Shown one piece after another: positions 1-8,332 of a DNA stretch of 64,000 bases. Under the pieces are notes generated by a model. That model had not been told where the DNA came from. It saw only the letters and a program-made list of their open reading frames with translations, and searched no databases. Position 1 is the stretch's first letter, and every line of letters starts with the position of its first letter. The stretch spans positions 930,001-994,000 of the forward strand of contig NC_019792.1 in the NCBI RefSeq assembly GCF_000230715.2, read 5' to 3'. The position numbers and the translations under genes are program-made. This DNA is from Natronobacterium gregoryi SP2. GTDB lineage: Archaea > Halobacteriota > Halobacteria > Halobacteriales > Natrialbaceae.

Positions 1-476
1 CGTTCAACCTGATGCTGGGCGAACGCCTCGAGCGCGGCCTGCCGTTCGACCGTCCCGTCGAAGGCGACGTGGTCTGCTTTTCCGATACCGGCAGCGACGT
101 CCCCGACGAGCTCGTCTTGCCCGACACCGACCGACTCCAGCGCGTCGACGAACGTCGGGTCGGCTCCGTCACGCGCCACTGCGAGCGCGGCCGGGCGTTC
201 GTCACCGCACCACTGGTCGGCACCGATACCGACCTCGCCGACGGCGAGCAAGGCGAGATCGAGCACAACGTACTCGAGGACTTGGGGCTCGCGCCAGCGG
301 ACTTCGACCTCCCCGACGAGTTCCACTCGAGTGGCACCCGGCGGGCGATTCTCGTCCGAACGGATCTGGCTCTCGAGAGCGATCCGCTTACACTTTCGTT
401 TTCCCTTCCAAAAGGGTCGTACGCGACGGTCGTCCTCCGTGAATATCTGAAAGTCGATCCGGTCGACCTCGGATAG
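1..476 (+). CDS. truD: tRNA pseudouridine(13) synthase TruD, C-terminal part (cut by window edge)
   Basis: The reading frame is open at the left edge, so only about the last 158 residues are present. The tail [19 protein letters not shown] is the characteristic C-terminus of TruD, which isomerises U13 (and, in archaea, probably also other positions) in tRNA to pseudouridine. The catalytic domain lies outside the window. It converges on rps3ae with an 80-bp gap. Family assignment rests on the C-terminal signature only. Confidence 0.85.
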   Translation, partial: FNLMLGERLERGLPFDRPVEGDVVCFSDTGSDVPDELVLPDTDRLQRVDERRVGSVTRHCERGRAFVTAPLVGTDTDLADGEQGEIEHNVLEDLGLAPADFDLPDEFHSSGTRRAILVRTDLALESDPLTLSFSLPKGSYATVVLREYLKVDPVDLG

Positions 477-555
477 CGATCCGTCTCGAGCAGCGAAGCG
501 ACACCGAAGGCTCTCGTGGCGGAGAAACGGCAAAAAGCCGAGCCGTTCGTTACGG

Positions 556-1197
556 TTAGTCGCCGGTCGCGACGTCGTCTTCGTCGACGTCGACGGCCGT
601 CGCTTCCTCTTCGGCGACTTCCTCGGGGTGGGCCTCGAGGGTTGCCTTCTGTATCTCGACGCGGCGAAGCGGGTAGATCGTCTTGGCCTCGCCGTAGATC
701 GCCGAGGAGAGTCGGCCTTCGACGACGCTGTCGATGAGCTCTTCGAAGCTCCGGTCGGCAGCCGCCTCCTCGACCATCTGGACCATCTGGTCGCGGATGG
801 CTTTCTCCTGGCTCGCGTCGGCCTTCTTCGTCGTAAACGCGACAGGCTGGACCTGGACGCGGTAGTCGTCCGTCGTGAGGACGGTGACGTAGGCCTCGAC
901 CTTCGAGGCACCGCGTCGGACCAGCGAACGCAGGTAGTCACGGGTCAGGGAGTGTTCCATGAACTCCGTGTACGCCGTGTCGCTGCCGACGTCGTTGATC
1001 TTGAAGGTGAGTTTCGTGTTGTTCTCGCTTGCCGCTCCTTTCAGATCACCGAGCGTCGTCTCGATAGTTCGGTCGTAGAGCTTTTCGGGTTCGTCAGCGG
1101 GGGTCTCGCCGAGCTCCTCCCGGTCGAACTGCTCCGGGGCGAGCACGGTGTACCACCGCTTCTCCTGTTTCGCACGTGAAACTGATCGTTCACTCAT
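556..1197 (-). CDS. rps3ae: 30S ribosomal protein S3Ae (eS1)
   Basis: A 213-residue protein matching archaeal/eukaryotic eS1, a small-subunit protein near the mRNA exit. The KRWYTVLAPEQF start and the RRVEIQKATLEAHPEEV tail are family landmarks; the last ~20 residues are a haloarchaeal acidic extension. The start overlaps the end of pcc1 by 8 bp, so it is the distal gene of rps15-recJ-pcc1-rps3ae. Lysine-poor, acid-rich composition is typical of halophile ribosomal proteins. Confidence 0.95.
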   Translation of the reverse strand: MSERSVSRAKQEKRWYTVLAPEQFDREELGETPADEPEKLYDRTIETTLGDLKGAASENNTKLTFKINDVGSDTAYTEFMEHSLTRDYLRSLVRRGASKVEAYVTVLTTDDYRVQVQPVAFTTKKADASQEKAIRDQMVQMVEEAAADRSFEELIDSVVEGRLSSAIYGEAKTIYPLRRVEIQKATLEAHPEEVAEEEATAVDVDEDDVATGD

Positions 1198-1468
1198 TGT
1201 TGTCGTGTTGTCTGGTGGACGCAGATCCCGCGTCCGTCGGTTGTCGATTCGGTGCCGCTGTGGCTGTGACGTCTACTGCCACCGCCAGATTGACCACGTA
1301 GTCGTCGACCGTCGAGTGAAGTCCACCCGTCGTCTCGCGTTCGATGTGCGTGACGACGGTATCCGCCTCCACGGTCGTCTCCATCTCGTCCGTGTTGTCC
1401 GGCTCGAGCGCCCGCGCGACGAGTTCGGCGTCGTCGTGTTCCGTTCGGATCGTCGCCCGCCGGCTCAT
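1190..1468 (-). CDS. pcc1: KEOPS complex subunit Pcc1
   Basis: A 92-residue Pcc1-family protein. Pcc1 dimerises in the KEOPS complex, which works with Kae1 in N6-threonylcarbamoyladenosine (t6A37) synthesis on ANN-decoding tRNAs. The pattern of an early strand (ATIRTEHDDAELVARAL), a central ETTVEADTVVTHI strand and a helical DDYVVNLAVA segment fits the family. It is translationally coupled to the upstream gene (ATGA overlap) and overlaps rps3ae by 8 bp. Confidence 0.85.
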   Translation of the reverse strand: MSRRATIRTEHDDAELVARALEPDNTDEMETTVEADTVVTHIERETTGGLHSTVDDYVVNLAVAVDVTATAAPNRQPTDAGSASTRQHDNNE

Positions 1469-2652
1469 AGGACCTCCCTCGCAGTCGTGACGACCGTCGA
1501 TCGATCGACGGCCGGATCGTACCGCAGGTAGCCCCGACGGCGGCCGACGTCGTACGCGACGCCGCCGATCTCGATTTCTGATTCGAGTTCGCGGGCGATC
1601 CGTTCGACGGTCGCCCCGAGCGGATCGTCGTCCCGGGTCGCGATCGCAACCTCGCCACCGTCGGCGGCGACCGCGAGCACGACCGGTTCCGGCGAGCGGT
1701 ACGCGACGGCGAGGCGAGCGATCGCCTCGACGGGGCCGTCGTCGATCCCAACGACGAACAACCCGTCGTACCGACCAGTCGAAGCCGACTCGAGAGTCTC
1801 GTGAGCACAGCGACCGTACTCGCGCCAGGCCGACAGTGCTGGCTCGCGGGCGTCGTGCCCCATCGCGAGGGCGACGCCAGTTCCCGGTTCCGTTCGCGCC
1901 GTCGCCTCGAGCACGTCGGCATACCCGCCGACGGTGGCAAACGGCGCGTCGGGCGTCACGTACGGCTTCAATCCGTGCCGAATCGCGTTCGCTGCGGTCT
2001 CGGTCGCCTCCTCGGCTCCGACGACGTCGAGTGCAACCGCCGAAGCGATCGCACGGTAGTCGGCCTCGCCAAAGTCGTCGGACTCGAGGTCGACACTCGA
2101 GGTGAGCGCCTCGCGGGCCGCATCGAGGTCACCCGACCACGGTCCACATAGACGCGTCGAGTGAGTGATTCCGTCGACCGGATCGGCAGTCGGGACGGCG
2201 ACGCCCGGTCGTCGATCGACCAGATCGCGGTCCGTAGCGGTCTCGAGCACCCACTCGCTCTCGCCTGCACCCGGCTCGACGCCAGCGGCGACGAGGCCGG
2301 CGAGGGAGAGTACCGGGTCCGGCGTGACACCGAGTTCGCGAACGCGGTCGACAGCCGCGAGCGTCGCAGGACGATCGCCCGCGTCGAGTCGCGCTACGTC
2401 GGCGTCTACAGCCCCGACGACGAGCGTCAGATCGCCCTCGTCGCCGGGTGCCTGGACGCGGTCGGTTCGCTCCGCGACGGTTCGACCGACGGACACCTGA
2501 AACGGCGTCCCCCGTTCCGCGAGCGCTCGCGCGACGATACCACTCGCAGCCAGCGCGTCACCGTCCGCTCGCGTCACGAGCCGGACGAACGCAGCGCTCT
2601 CGAGGCCAGGCGTGGCAGTCGTCGACTCGACGGGACGACTGTCGGTGGACAT
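1465..2652 (-). CDS. RecJ-like (DHH superfamily) protein, probably catalytically degenerate
   Basis: A 395-residue protein in the rps15-pcc1 interval, where archaea often carry a RecJ-type exonuclease gene. The overall layout (early RADGDALAASGIV, VVGAVDADV, C-terminal GGVAYDVGRRRGYLRYD) fits the DHH/DHHA1 fold. The residues expected for catalysis look altered: motif I reads TRADGD rather than HxDxDG, and no DHH triplet is visible. It may have a structural role near replication or KEOPS rather than exonuclease activity; that is inference. It ends in an ATGA overlap with pcc1 and starts 5 bp after rps15 stops. Confidence 0.7.
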   Translation of the reverse strand: MSTDSRPVESTTATPGLESAAFVRLVTRADGDALAASGIVARALAERGTPFQVSVGRTVAERTDRVQAPGDEGDLTLVVGAVDADVARLDAGDRPATLAAVDRVRELGVTPDPVLSLAGLVAAGVEPGAGESEWVLETATDRDLVDRRPGVAVPTADPVDGITHSTRLCGPWSGDLDAAREALTSSVDLESDDFGEADYRAIASAVALDVVGAEEATETAANAIRHGLKPYVTPDAPFATVGGYADVLEATARTEPGTGVALAMGHDAREPALSAWREYGRCAHETLESASTGRYDGLFVVGIDDGPVEAIARLAVAYRSPEPVVLAVAADGGEVAIATRDDDPLGATVERIARELESEIEIGGVAYDVGRRRGYLRYDPAVDRSTVVTTAREVL

Positions 2653-2656
2653 CTAC

Positions 2657-3127
2657 TTACTGCTCGTCGAGCAGGTCTTTGGCCTGTTCGTAAGAGTAGG
2701 TGAAATCCGGCTCGAGCTCGTCGCCACGGTAGTAGTCGACGAGTCGACGGACTTTCGACTCCGTGTTCTGCAGGGCCCGCTTGTTCTGGTGGTCCTGCTG
2801 GTTCTGCTGGACGTGCTCGCGCAGACGCACAGCACGTTCCATCAGATTTCGGAGATCCTCGGGAATATCCGACTTGGCGTCGTTCTCCTCGAGAATCTCG
2901 GTAATTTTCTTCCCAGTCGCCAGCTTGACGTCCGGGATCGGCGTGCCCGTGACACCTTCGTCACGCAGCTTGATCCCGATCTGACTGGGATCGTAGCCCT
3001 GCTCTGCCAGTTCGACGACCCGGTCTTCGATATCGGCCGAGTCGACGTCGCTCCACTCCGGCGGTTCGTCTGCCGTCGGCTTGTCCGAACCGGACGAGCC
3101 ACGACGGCGGGTGTGCATTCGTGCCAT
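2657..3127 (-). CDS. rps15: 30S ribosomal protein S15 (uS15)
   Basis: A 156-residue archaeal S15. The MARMHTRRRGSSGSDKP start is the conserved haloarchaeal N-terminus, which is why the ATG at 3127 is preferred over the longer open frame that begins at 3214. The KRALQNTESKVRRLVDYYR segment is the S15 core that contacts 16S rRNA. First gene of the rps15-recJ-pcc1-rps3ae run. The 270 bp upstream, to the tRNA, holds no gene I recognise. Confidence 0.95.
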   Translation of the reverse strand: MARMHTRRRGSSGSDKPTADEPPEWSDVDSADIEDRVVELAEQGYDPSQIGIKLRDEGVTGTPIPDVKLATGKKITEILEENDAKSDIPEDLRNLMERAVRLREHVQQNQQDHQNKRALQNTESKVRRLVDYYRGDELEPDFTYSYEQAKDLLDEQ

Positions 3128-3358
3128 TGATCGAGGATAGGAACCGCACTGACCGCACGATAGCGCGCCAGTCGACCGAAACGACCGACTGACAATGCAC
3201 TTCCGCAATCCCAAGTCACCGCAAGGGTGACGAGTCAGATTTGCGGCCGTGCGCTTCCCACTGAGCCTATCACTACGACGAACTAAAACGTTGCGTAACC
3301 GGCTGGTGACCGTGCTGGCGTGACAGAGACTCCCGCACAGCGCCGGGTAAATTCGTGG

Positions 3359-3368
3359 GGTTTATACT
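3359..3368 (+). promoter_or_regulatory. TATA box for tRNA-Ala
   Basis: GTTTATACTC lies about 35 nt before the mature tRNA 5' end, a typical distance for an archaeal TATA element followed by a short 5' leader. Confidence 0.5.
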
Positions 3369-3398
3369 CGAGTGCACCAAATCGATAGTTGCGAACGA

Positions 3399-3470
3399 GG
3401 GCTCGTAGATCAGAGGTAGATCACTCCCTTGGCATGGGAGAGGCCCCGGGTTCAAATCCCGGCGAGTCCA
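3399..3470 (+). tRNA. tRNA-Ala (anticodon GGC)
   Basis: A 72-nt cloverleaf. The acceptor arm GGGCTCG pairs with CGAGTCC, with one G-U at position 3. The anticodon arm is CTCCC-TTGGCAT-GGGAG with anticodon GGC, which reads GCC/GCU alanine codons. The T arm is CCGGG-TTCAAAT-CCCGG. The discriminator base is A and no CCA is encoded. An imperfect copy of the 3' end lies about 215 bp downstream. Confidence 0.95.
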
Positions 3471-3540
3471 CTATTCTTGCGCGGCTCACAGACCCGTGAG
3501 CTGTGCGAATCGTCGTCGAAGCCCAGATTTGAACCCCTCT

Positions 3541-3623
3541 GATACGGATTACTGTAACGATTTACCGGCGCAACCGCCGCCCGGGTCGCAGTTGTGCCGA
3601 AAATGACTTACAGTAAACCGTAT
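3541..3623. repeat. Family A hairpin repeat, copy 1
   Basis: Outer arms ATACGGATTACTGT and ACAGTAAACCGTAT pair with a few mismatches; an inner arm starts CCGGCGCAACC, but its partner is degenerate in this copy. It sits between the 3' ends of tRNA-Ala and trpG. Other copies are at 34280, 37215, 45237, 57255 and 62130. Confidence 0.7.
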
Positions 3624-3708
3624 GAGTCGTCGCTCGCGTAGCGAGCGAAGCGAGCAGGACCGTCTCACACTGGATTCAAATCCCGCCGATCCTACTCGCA
3701 ACCGATTC

Positions 3709-4350
3709 TCACTCGTCGGCAACTCGAGTGGCGAACCCACAGAAGTTCTCGAGCATCTGTTTTCCGACGCGAAGCGAGATACCGTCCTCGTTCGTGGCGC
3801 CGTCGTGACCGCGCGTGAGGATACTCTCGGGGTGGAACTGGACCGCGAGATGGGGTTTCTCGCGGTGGCGAACCGCCATCAGGACGCCGCGTTCGTCGGT
3901 CGTCCGGGCAGTCTCCTCGAGTGTGTCCGGAAGGTCGTTGCGCTCGACGGCCAGCGAGTGGTAGCGTCCGACCTGGAAGGTCTCGGGCAGGCCGTCGAAA
4001 ATCCCCGTCCCGTCGTGGCTGACGGTCGATGGCTTCCCGTGGACGACTTCGGGCGCGTGAACCACGGGCGATCCGTTCGCCGCACACAGCGCCTGGTGCC
4101 CGAGACAGACCCCCAGGATGGGGTACTCGGTCTCGGCGAACAGCGGGATCGAGATGCCCGCCTCCTGTGGCGTTCCGGGGCCGGGTGAGACGACGATCCC
4201 CGTGGGATCGAGGTCGCGGAGGTCCCCGAAATCGATCGCGTCGTTGCGCCGGACGATCACCTCGTCGGCCACCTCGCCGACGTACTGGACGAGGTTGTAG
4301 GCAAACGAGTCGTAGTTGTCGATCACGAGAATCCGAGTGTCGTCATTCAT
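3709..4350 (-). CDS. trpG: Anthranilate synthase component II (glutamine amidotransferase)
   Basis: A 213-residue class I glutamine amidotransferase that supplies ammonia to TrpE for chorismate to anthranilate conversion. Start [16 protein letters not shown]. The catalytic triad is visible: nucleophile Cys82 in GVCLGHQ, then His173 and Glu175 in QFHPESIL. The ATG at 4350 overlaps the end of trpE by 8 bp, so the two subunits are translationally coupled. No other trp gene is in the window. Confidence 0.93.
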   Translation of the reverse strand: MNDDTRILVIDNYDSFAYNLVQYVGEVADEVIVRRNDAIDFGDLRDLDPTGIVVSPGPGTPQEAGISIPLFAETEYPILGVCLGHQALCAANGSPVVHAPEVVHGKPSTVSHDGTGIFDGLPETFQVGRYHSLAVERNDLPDTLEETARTTDERGVLMAVRHREKPHLAVQFHPESILTRGHDGATNEDGISLRVGKQMLENFCGFATRVADE

Positions 4351-5920
4351 CGGCCTCACCTCCGTCGCCCTCGTCCTCGAGTACGGCACCGCTCGGTCCA
4401 CCATCGGTCTCGAGCGCCATCTCGGCTCGTTCGCCCAGCGCGTCGTCGACGGCAGTGATGAGCGCGCGGGCCTTGTCGAGCGTCTCGTCGTACTCGCGGG
4501 AGGGTTCGGAGTCGTGGACGATGCCCGCGCCGACCCGAAGGTGGTACTTCTCGGCCTGGCAAACGAGCGTTCGGATGGTGATGTTCAGCGTCGCTCGGCC
4601 GTCGAAGCCGAATAGTCCGACGCTTCCCGTGTAGGGACCGCGCCGCGTCGCCTCGAGTTCGTCGATGATCTCCATCGTCCGTGGCTTGGGTGCGCCGGTA
4701 ATCGTCCCGCCGGGGAAAGCCGCTGCGACAGCGTCTGCGAGCGTCTCGCCCGTTCGTAGCTGGCCGGTCACGTTCGAGACGAGGTGCATCACTTCCGAGT
4801 AGCGGTCGATCCGCCGGTACTCCTCGACCTCGACGGTGCCGTACGCACAGACCTTCCCAAGGTCGTTGCGCTCCAGATCGACCAACATCGCGTGTTCCGC
4901 ACGCTCTTTCTCGTCAGAAAGGAGGTCGTCCTCGAGTTCGGCGTCTTCCTCGGGCGTCTCGCCGCGCGGTCGCGTACCGGCGATGGGTTCGGTGCGGACG
5001 AAGTCGCCGTCTCGCTCCAGTAGCAACTCCGGACTTGCACTCACCAGATCTGCCGCCCGGAACTCGAGCAGACACGAGTAGGGCGCGGGGTTGACACGCC
5101 GCAGGGCGTCGTAGGCCGCGACGGGGTGGACGGCCGCGGGCGCGGTCAGCCGCTGGGAGACGTTCGCTTGAAACGTATCGCCGTCCCGGACGTACTCCTT
5201 GGCGCGCTCGACACGGTCGGAAAAGGCCTCTCGCCCGCAGTCACTCTCGAACGTTGCCTCGGCGGTCGTCACCGGCGGCTCGCCGACCGCCGGATCTCCC
5301 TCGAGGGCGTTTCGGGCGAGGTCGAGTGCTCGCCGTCGGCCGCGTTCGTAGGCCGACTCGACGTCGTCGTCGACGCGTGGACACGCCGTGACGCGAAGCG
5401 TTAGTTCGTCGCCCTCGACCGGCCCCTCCCAGGCCGCCAGCCGGTCGTAAACCTCGACTTCGAGTCGCGGAAGCCCTCTGTCGTCGGCCGCGGAATCGGG
5501 CAGTTCCTCGAGTTCTCGGGCGACATCGTAGGAGAGCCAGCCGACGGCACCACAGGGGTACGGAACCGTACACTCGCCGCGGACGAGTCGATCGTCCGCG
5601 AGCAGCCCCTCGAGTGCAGCAAGTGTGGACGACCGCGCATCGTCGGTTCGCGTCACTGCTTCGGGACCGACGGTCAGCCGGTCGACCGGATCGACGCCGA
5701 AGTAACCCCAGCCCGGCTGGCCGCCGGTCGTCTCGAGGAAGACCCCACCGGAGTCGTTGCCGTCACGCGCTCGACGGTAGGCGACGAACGGATCGTCGAC
5801 GGAGATCCGTACCTCGACGGGAACGCGCCGGGGCGTCACCCGGTCGGACGACGAGTTCGCGTCCTCGGCAGCGGCAGTCCGGAACGCGTCGGGCGTCGTG
5901 AGGACGCGTGGCTCGGTCAT
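4343..5920 (-). CDS. trpE: Anthranilate synthase component I
   Basis: A 525-residue chorismate-binding enzyme, the large subunit of anthranilate synthase and first committed step of tryptophan synthesis. The C-terminal half carries the family motifs: [19 protein letters not shown], the [17 protein letters not shown] stretch and [17 protein letters not shown]. An acidic tail of ~20 residues overlaps trpG. Transcribed with trpG from a TATA element at 5941-5950. Confidence 0.93.
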   Translation of the reverse strand: MTEPRVLTTPDAFRTAAAEDANSSSDRVTPRRVPVEVRISVDDPFVAYRRARDGNDSGGVFLETTGGQPGWGYFGVDPVDRLTVGPEAVTRTDDARSSTLAALEGLLADDRLVRGECTVPYPCGAVGWLSYDVARELEELPDSAADDRGLPRLEVEVYDRLAAWEGPVEGDELTLRVTACPRVDDDVESAYERGRRRALDLARNALEGDPAVGEPPVTTAEATFESDCGREAFSDRVERAKEYVRDGDTFQANVSQRLTAPAAVHPVAAYDALRRVNPAPYSCLLEFRAADLVSASPELLLERDGDFVRTEPIAGTRPRGETPEEDAELEDDLLSDEKERAEHAMLVDLERNDLGKVCAYGTVEVEEYRRIDRYSEVMHLVSNVTGQLRTGETLADAVAAAFPGGTITGAPKPRTMEIIDELEATRRGPYTGSVGLFGFDGRATLNITIRTLVCQAEKYHLRVGAGIVHDSEPSREYDETLDKARALITAVDDALGERAEMALETDGGPSGAVLEDEGDGGEADE

Positions 5921-5940
5921 ACCCTCGAAAACGAGATGGA

Positions 5941-5950
5941 GAATAAATCG
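5941..5950 (-). promoter_or_regulatory. TATA box for trpEG
   Basis: On the minus strand CGATTTATTC is centred about 26 nt upstream of the trpE ATG, consistent with an essentially leaderless transcript. Confidence 0.45.
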
Positions 5951-6052
5951 TTTTTCGGTCCGTCAGCCGAACTGCGGCACTACCTCGATGGCACAACCGC
6001 CGCTCGGACCGCGGTTGGAAAGGGACACCGTTCGGGAAGCTTGGCAAGATGA

Positions 6053-6673
6053 TTATCTGACTTCCGCCCTGTCGATCCAGCCCTGGATGCGCTTCTCAGA
6101 GACATCGGTCTGCTCGGCGAGATCGGCTGCGTCGGCTTCGGCGAGGTCGTCGACAGTTTCGACGCCAGCCTCTGCGAGACGGTCGGCGTAGGCTGGACCG
6201 ATGCCTTTGATGCCGTCGACGGTTTCGGGCTCGGAGTCGGTTTCGGGCTCGGAGTCGGTTTCGGGCTCGGAGTCGGTTTCGGGCTCGGAGTCGGTTTCGG
6301 GCTCGGAGTCGGTTTCGGGCTCGGATTCTGGAGACGAACCCTCGTCCGGCAGTTCGTCTTCGGATTCGACACCCCGACTCTCGTCCGGCGTCGTCTCTGT
6401 CGTCGGGGCAGCGTCGGTCTCAGTCGGGCCAGTTGCTTCGGCCGGTTCGGCTGCGCTCTCTGGCTCCCGTGCCGGCTCGACGATCGAATCTGTCGATCCC
6501 GAGGCGGGCACACCGGCTGCTGCGGCTTCCTCCGTGACGTCTTCCTCGTCGACATCGCCGACCGTCGGCGGCCCTTCCCGCTCGACGGTAACGCCGACCT
6601 TTCCGGGGGGCTGACCGTCCGAGCTCGAGTCGTCGAGTCCCAACAGTGACTTCAGTTTTTCGAGGATTGCCAT
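6053..6673 (-). CDS. Acidic protein with C-terminal helix-hairpin-helix domain and SEPETD repeat
   Basis: 206 residues. The short N-terminus (MAILEKLKSLLGL) is followed by about 130 residues of low-complexity D/E/S/T/P sequence ending in six SEPETD-type hexapeptides, then a helix-hairpin-helix domain (residues ~151-206: GIKGIGPAYADRLAEAGV and a second helical pair). This C-terminal domain resembles those in 50S L21/NADH-quinone subunit-like and DUF4332-type proteins that bind DNA or act as adaptors. The hexapeptide repeat is encoded by near-identical 18-bp units, so its length may vary between strains. Function unknown. Confidence 0.75.
   Translation of the reverse strand: MAILEKLKSLLGLDDSSSDGQPPGKVGVTVEREGPPTVGDVDEEDVTEEAAAAGVPASGSTDSIVEPAREPESAAEPAEATGPTETDAAPTTETTPDESRGVESEDELPDEGSSPESEPETDSEPETDSEPETDSEPETDSEPETDSEPETVDGIKGIGPAYADRLAEAGVETVDDLAEADAADLAEQTDVSEKRIQGWIDRAEVR
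6222..6329. repeat. Six tandem 18-bp units inside the HhH gene
   Basis: Unit GTTTCGGGCTCGGAGTCG occurs five times exactly, then once with two changes at its end. It is in frame and encodes SEPETD repeats on the minus strand. Being a multiple of three, gain or loss of units keeps the frame. Confidence 0.95.
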
Positions 6674-6743
6674 CGTTCGAACGTAGAGGGCTTTGGCACT
6701 TAAATTCCTCCCATCGATAGTCGAAACGACGAACTATCGGTCG

Positions 6744-7556
6744 TTACAGTCTCGATCGCAGCGCGTCGTTCATCGCCTCGACGGGTGGCTCACGACCGGT
6801 CCACAGTTCGAACGCTTCGACTCCCTGGTAGAGCAACATCCAGGCCCCGTCGACGGTCGTCGCGCCCGCGGCGGCCGCGTCACGGAGGAGTCGCGTTTCA
6901 AGCGGTCGGTAGACCGCATCCAGCACGGCCAATCCGTCGTAGAGCGCGTCGGCCGGAACCGGCGTCGCGTCCTCTTCCAGGCCGACGCTCGTGGCGTTGA
7001 CGAGCACATCCGCCCCCGAAAGCAGTGCTTCGAGCGTTCCATCCTCGAGTCCGTGCCCGGTCGCGTTTGGCACCTCGTCGGCGAGTTCGTGGGCCGTAGA
7101 CTCGGTCCTGTTCGCGATTTCGACGGTCGCACCGGCGTCGGCCAGTCCGAACGAGATCGCACGGCCGGCACCGCCGGCACCGACGACCACCGCGGTCGCC
7201 CCCTCGACAGTCACGTCGTGCATCCGGAGTGCCCGGAGTGCGCCCGACGCGTCGGTGTTGTGTCCCGTCGGCTCCGATCCCGAGAAGTCGATGGTGTTGA
7301 CCGCGCCAATTCGCGTCGCCATCTCGTCGACTGCGACGGCGTCGGTCTCGAGTACGTCCTGCTTGAACGGGATCGTCACGTTCAGCCCGGTAATGCCGAG
7401 CGTTCTCGCCCCCTCGATCGCGGCCCCTAGATCGTCGACGGCTGGCTCGAACGTGACGTAGCGAGCCTCGAGTCCGAGTTCGTCGTACGCCGCCTCGTGC
7501 ATCGGCGGTGACAGCGAGTGTTCCACAGGGTTGCCGAGTAGGCCGAACACGTCCAT
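6744..7556 (-). CDS. aroE: Shikimate dehydrogenase
   Basis: A 270-residue NADPH-dependent enzyme reducing 3-dehydroshikimate to shikimate. Substrate-binding signature [11 protein letters not shown] near residue 14, catalytic Lys in TIPFKQDVL, Asp in HNTDASGA, and the Rossmann motif [13 protein letters not shown]. The start [17 protein letters not shown] is preferred; an ATG two codons earlier (7562) is possible. It follows the thioredoxin-like gene with a 68-bp gap. Confidence 0.93.
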   Translation of the reverse strand: MDVFGLLGNPVEHSLSPPMHEAAYDELGLEARYVTFEPAVDDLGAAIEGARTLGITGLNVTIPFKQDVLETDAVAVDEMATRIGAVNTIDFSGSEPTGHNTDASGALRALRMHDVTVEGATAVVVGAGGAGRAISFGLADAGATVEIANRTESTAHELADEVPNATGHGLEDGTLEALLSGADVLVNATSVGLEEDATPVPADALYDGLAVLDAVYRPLETRLLRDAAAAGATTVDGAWMLLYQGVEAFELWTGREPPVEAMNDALRSRL

Positions 7557-7624
7557 CGCCATAGCCGATACTCGACGCCGGTGAGACATAATCGGTCGGG
7601 TTCGACGGATCGAACAGCGATGCG

Positions 7625-7951
7625 CTACCGGTGCTGGTCGAGCCACTCGAGGATCACGTCGTCGGGCACCGGACCGATCGCCAGGATCTCCCGCTCGTCG
7701 CCGGGTTGCCAGCGAACCGTGTCGCTCGAGTCGACTAGCACCAGCGACGGGTAGCTTCGAACCGAGTCGTACTCCATGACCGTCGCGTCTGGGTCGACGA
7801 GTGCGGAGAATTCCGCTGGACTGTCGGCCCAGTAGTCGGCGACGAGGTCGACATCGGATTCGGGCGAGATCGCGTGTATCGAAACGTCGCCGACGGCGTT
7901 TTCGACTACCGCAAGCTCGTCGTTCTGTGGGTTGCAAAGCTCACGCGTCAC
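7625..7951 (-). CDS. Small thioredoxin-fold-like protein of unknown function
   Basis: 108 residues with a GTG start. The alternating pattern ([48 protein letters not shown]) resembles the second half of a thioredoxin fold, including a YPSL stretch where thioredoxins have the cis-proline. Only one Cys is present near the N-terminus (ELCNPQ) and there is no CxxC, so it is not an obvious redox enzyme. The start codon overlaps the stop of an upstream 44-codon frame (GTGA), which suggests coupling or loss of an original N-terminus. Confidence 0.5.
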   Translation of the reverse strand: MTRELCNPQNDELAVVENAVGDVSIHAISPESDVDLVADYWADSPAEFSALVDPDATVMEYDSVRSYPSLVLVDSSDTVRWQPGDEREILAIGPVPDDVILEWLDQHR

Positions 7952-8082
7952 GACTGCGTTTCGTGGTCGGGTGCCTCGTTACCAAACCCGCTGTCCCGCC
8001 CGGAAGCCACACTGACTTGGCTCAAGACGCCGACAGCCGACCGGCGAACGTCCACGTGGGGATGCTCGTCTGTGACGGGCAC
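7948..8082 (-). CDS. Possible 44-residue HEAT-repeat-like peptide or gene remnant
   Basis: A GTG-initiated frame whose residues 6-22 (EHPHVDVRRSAVGVLSQ) look like one HEAT repeat (P-x-VRRxAVxxL pattern). It ends in a GTGA overlap with the thioredoxin-like gene. No start stronger than GTG and no clear promoter. It could be a remnant of a longer HEAT-repeat gene. Weak call. Confidence 0.3.
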   Translation of the reverse strand: MPVTDEHPHVDVRRSAVGVLSQVSVASGRDSGFGNEAPDHETQS

Positions 8083-8102
8083 TGGTCTGTGACCAGCACA
8101 AC

Positions 8103-8122
8103 CCCACGATGTCAGTCGTGGG
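8103..8122. other. Perfect 7-bp hairpin, possible IS200/IS605-type end remnant
   Basis: CCCACGA-TGTCAG-TCGTGGG. No T-run follows on either strand, so it does not look like an archaeal terminator. From family knowledge, similar CCCACGA/TCGTGGG hairpins occur at the right ends of haloarchaeal IS200/IS605-type elements (inference). No tnpB is nearby. Confidence 0.35.
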
Positions 8123-8127
8123 AGAAG

Positions 8128-8331
8128 TCAGTCTCCCTCTCCCTCTTCCTCCTCCCCGTCCTCGTCGCCGACGAACTCGTAGGTCGCAATTTCGCTCGAG
8201 TCACAGACCCGACACCGATCGACCGGTTCGTCGAACTTCGAGCCACAGTGTCGACACTCTCGGAGCACGCCATTCTCGTCGACCGTCTCCGACGGCTGCA
8301 GGAACTCGGGGAGCAGGTTTTCGATCGGCAT
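8128..8331 (-). CDS. Small zinc-ribbon protein
   Basis: 67 residues with one zinc ribbon: CRHCGSKFDEPVDRCRVCDS, i.e. C-x2-C and C-x2-C about 12 residues apart, followed by a D/E-rich tail. It starts one base after the stop codon of the Lrp/TrkA_C regulator, so the two are co-transcribed. Haloarchaea have many such short ribbons; partners unknown. Confidence 0.75.
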   Translation of the reverse strand: MPIENLLPEFLQPSETVDENGVLRECRHCGSKFDEPVDRCRVCDSSEIATYEFVGDEDGEEEEGEGD

Positions 8332-8332
8332 C

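Noticed and set aside
3660-3700. Second tRNA gene after tRNA-Ala
   Set aside because: Only a TTCAAATCCCG-like 3' part is present; the T stem does not pair and there is no acceptor or anticodon arm.
6222-6329. Regular 18-bp repeats as a possible CRISPR array
   Set aside because: Units are contiguous with no unique spacers, and encode an in-frame peptide repeat. No CRISPR array or cas gene is visible in the window.
8103-8122. Hairpin as a rho-independent-type terminator of the zinc-ribbon gene
   Set aside because: No T-run on the transcript side; archaeal termination depends on U-tracts rather than hairpins.
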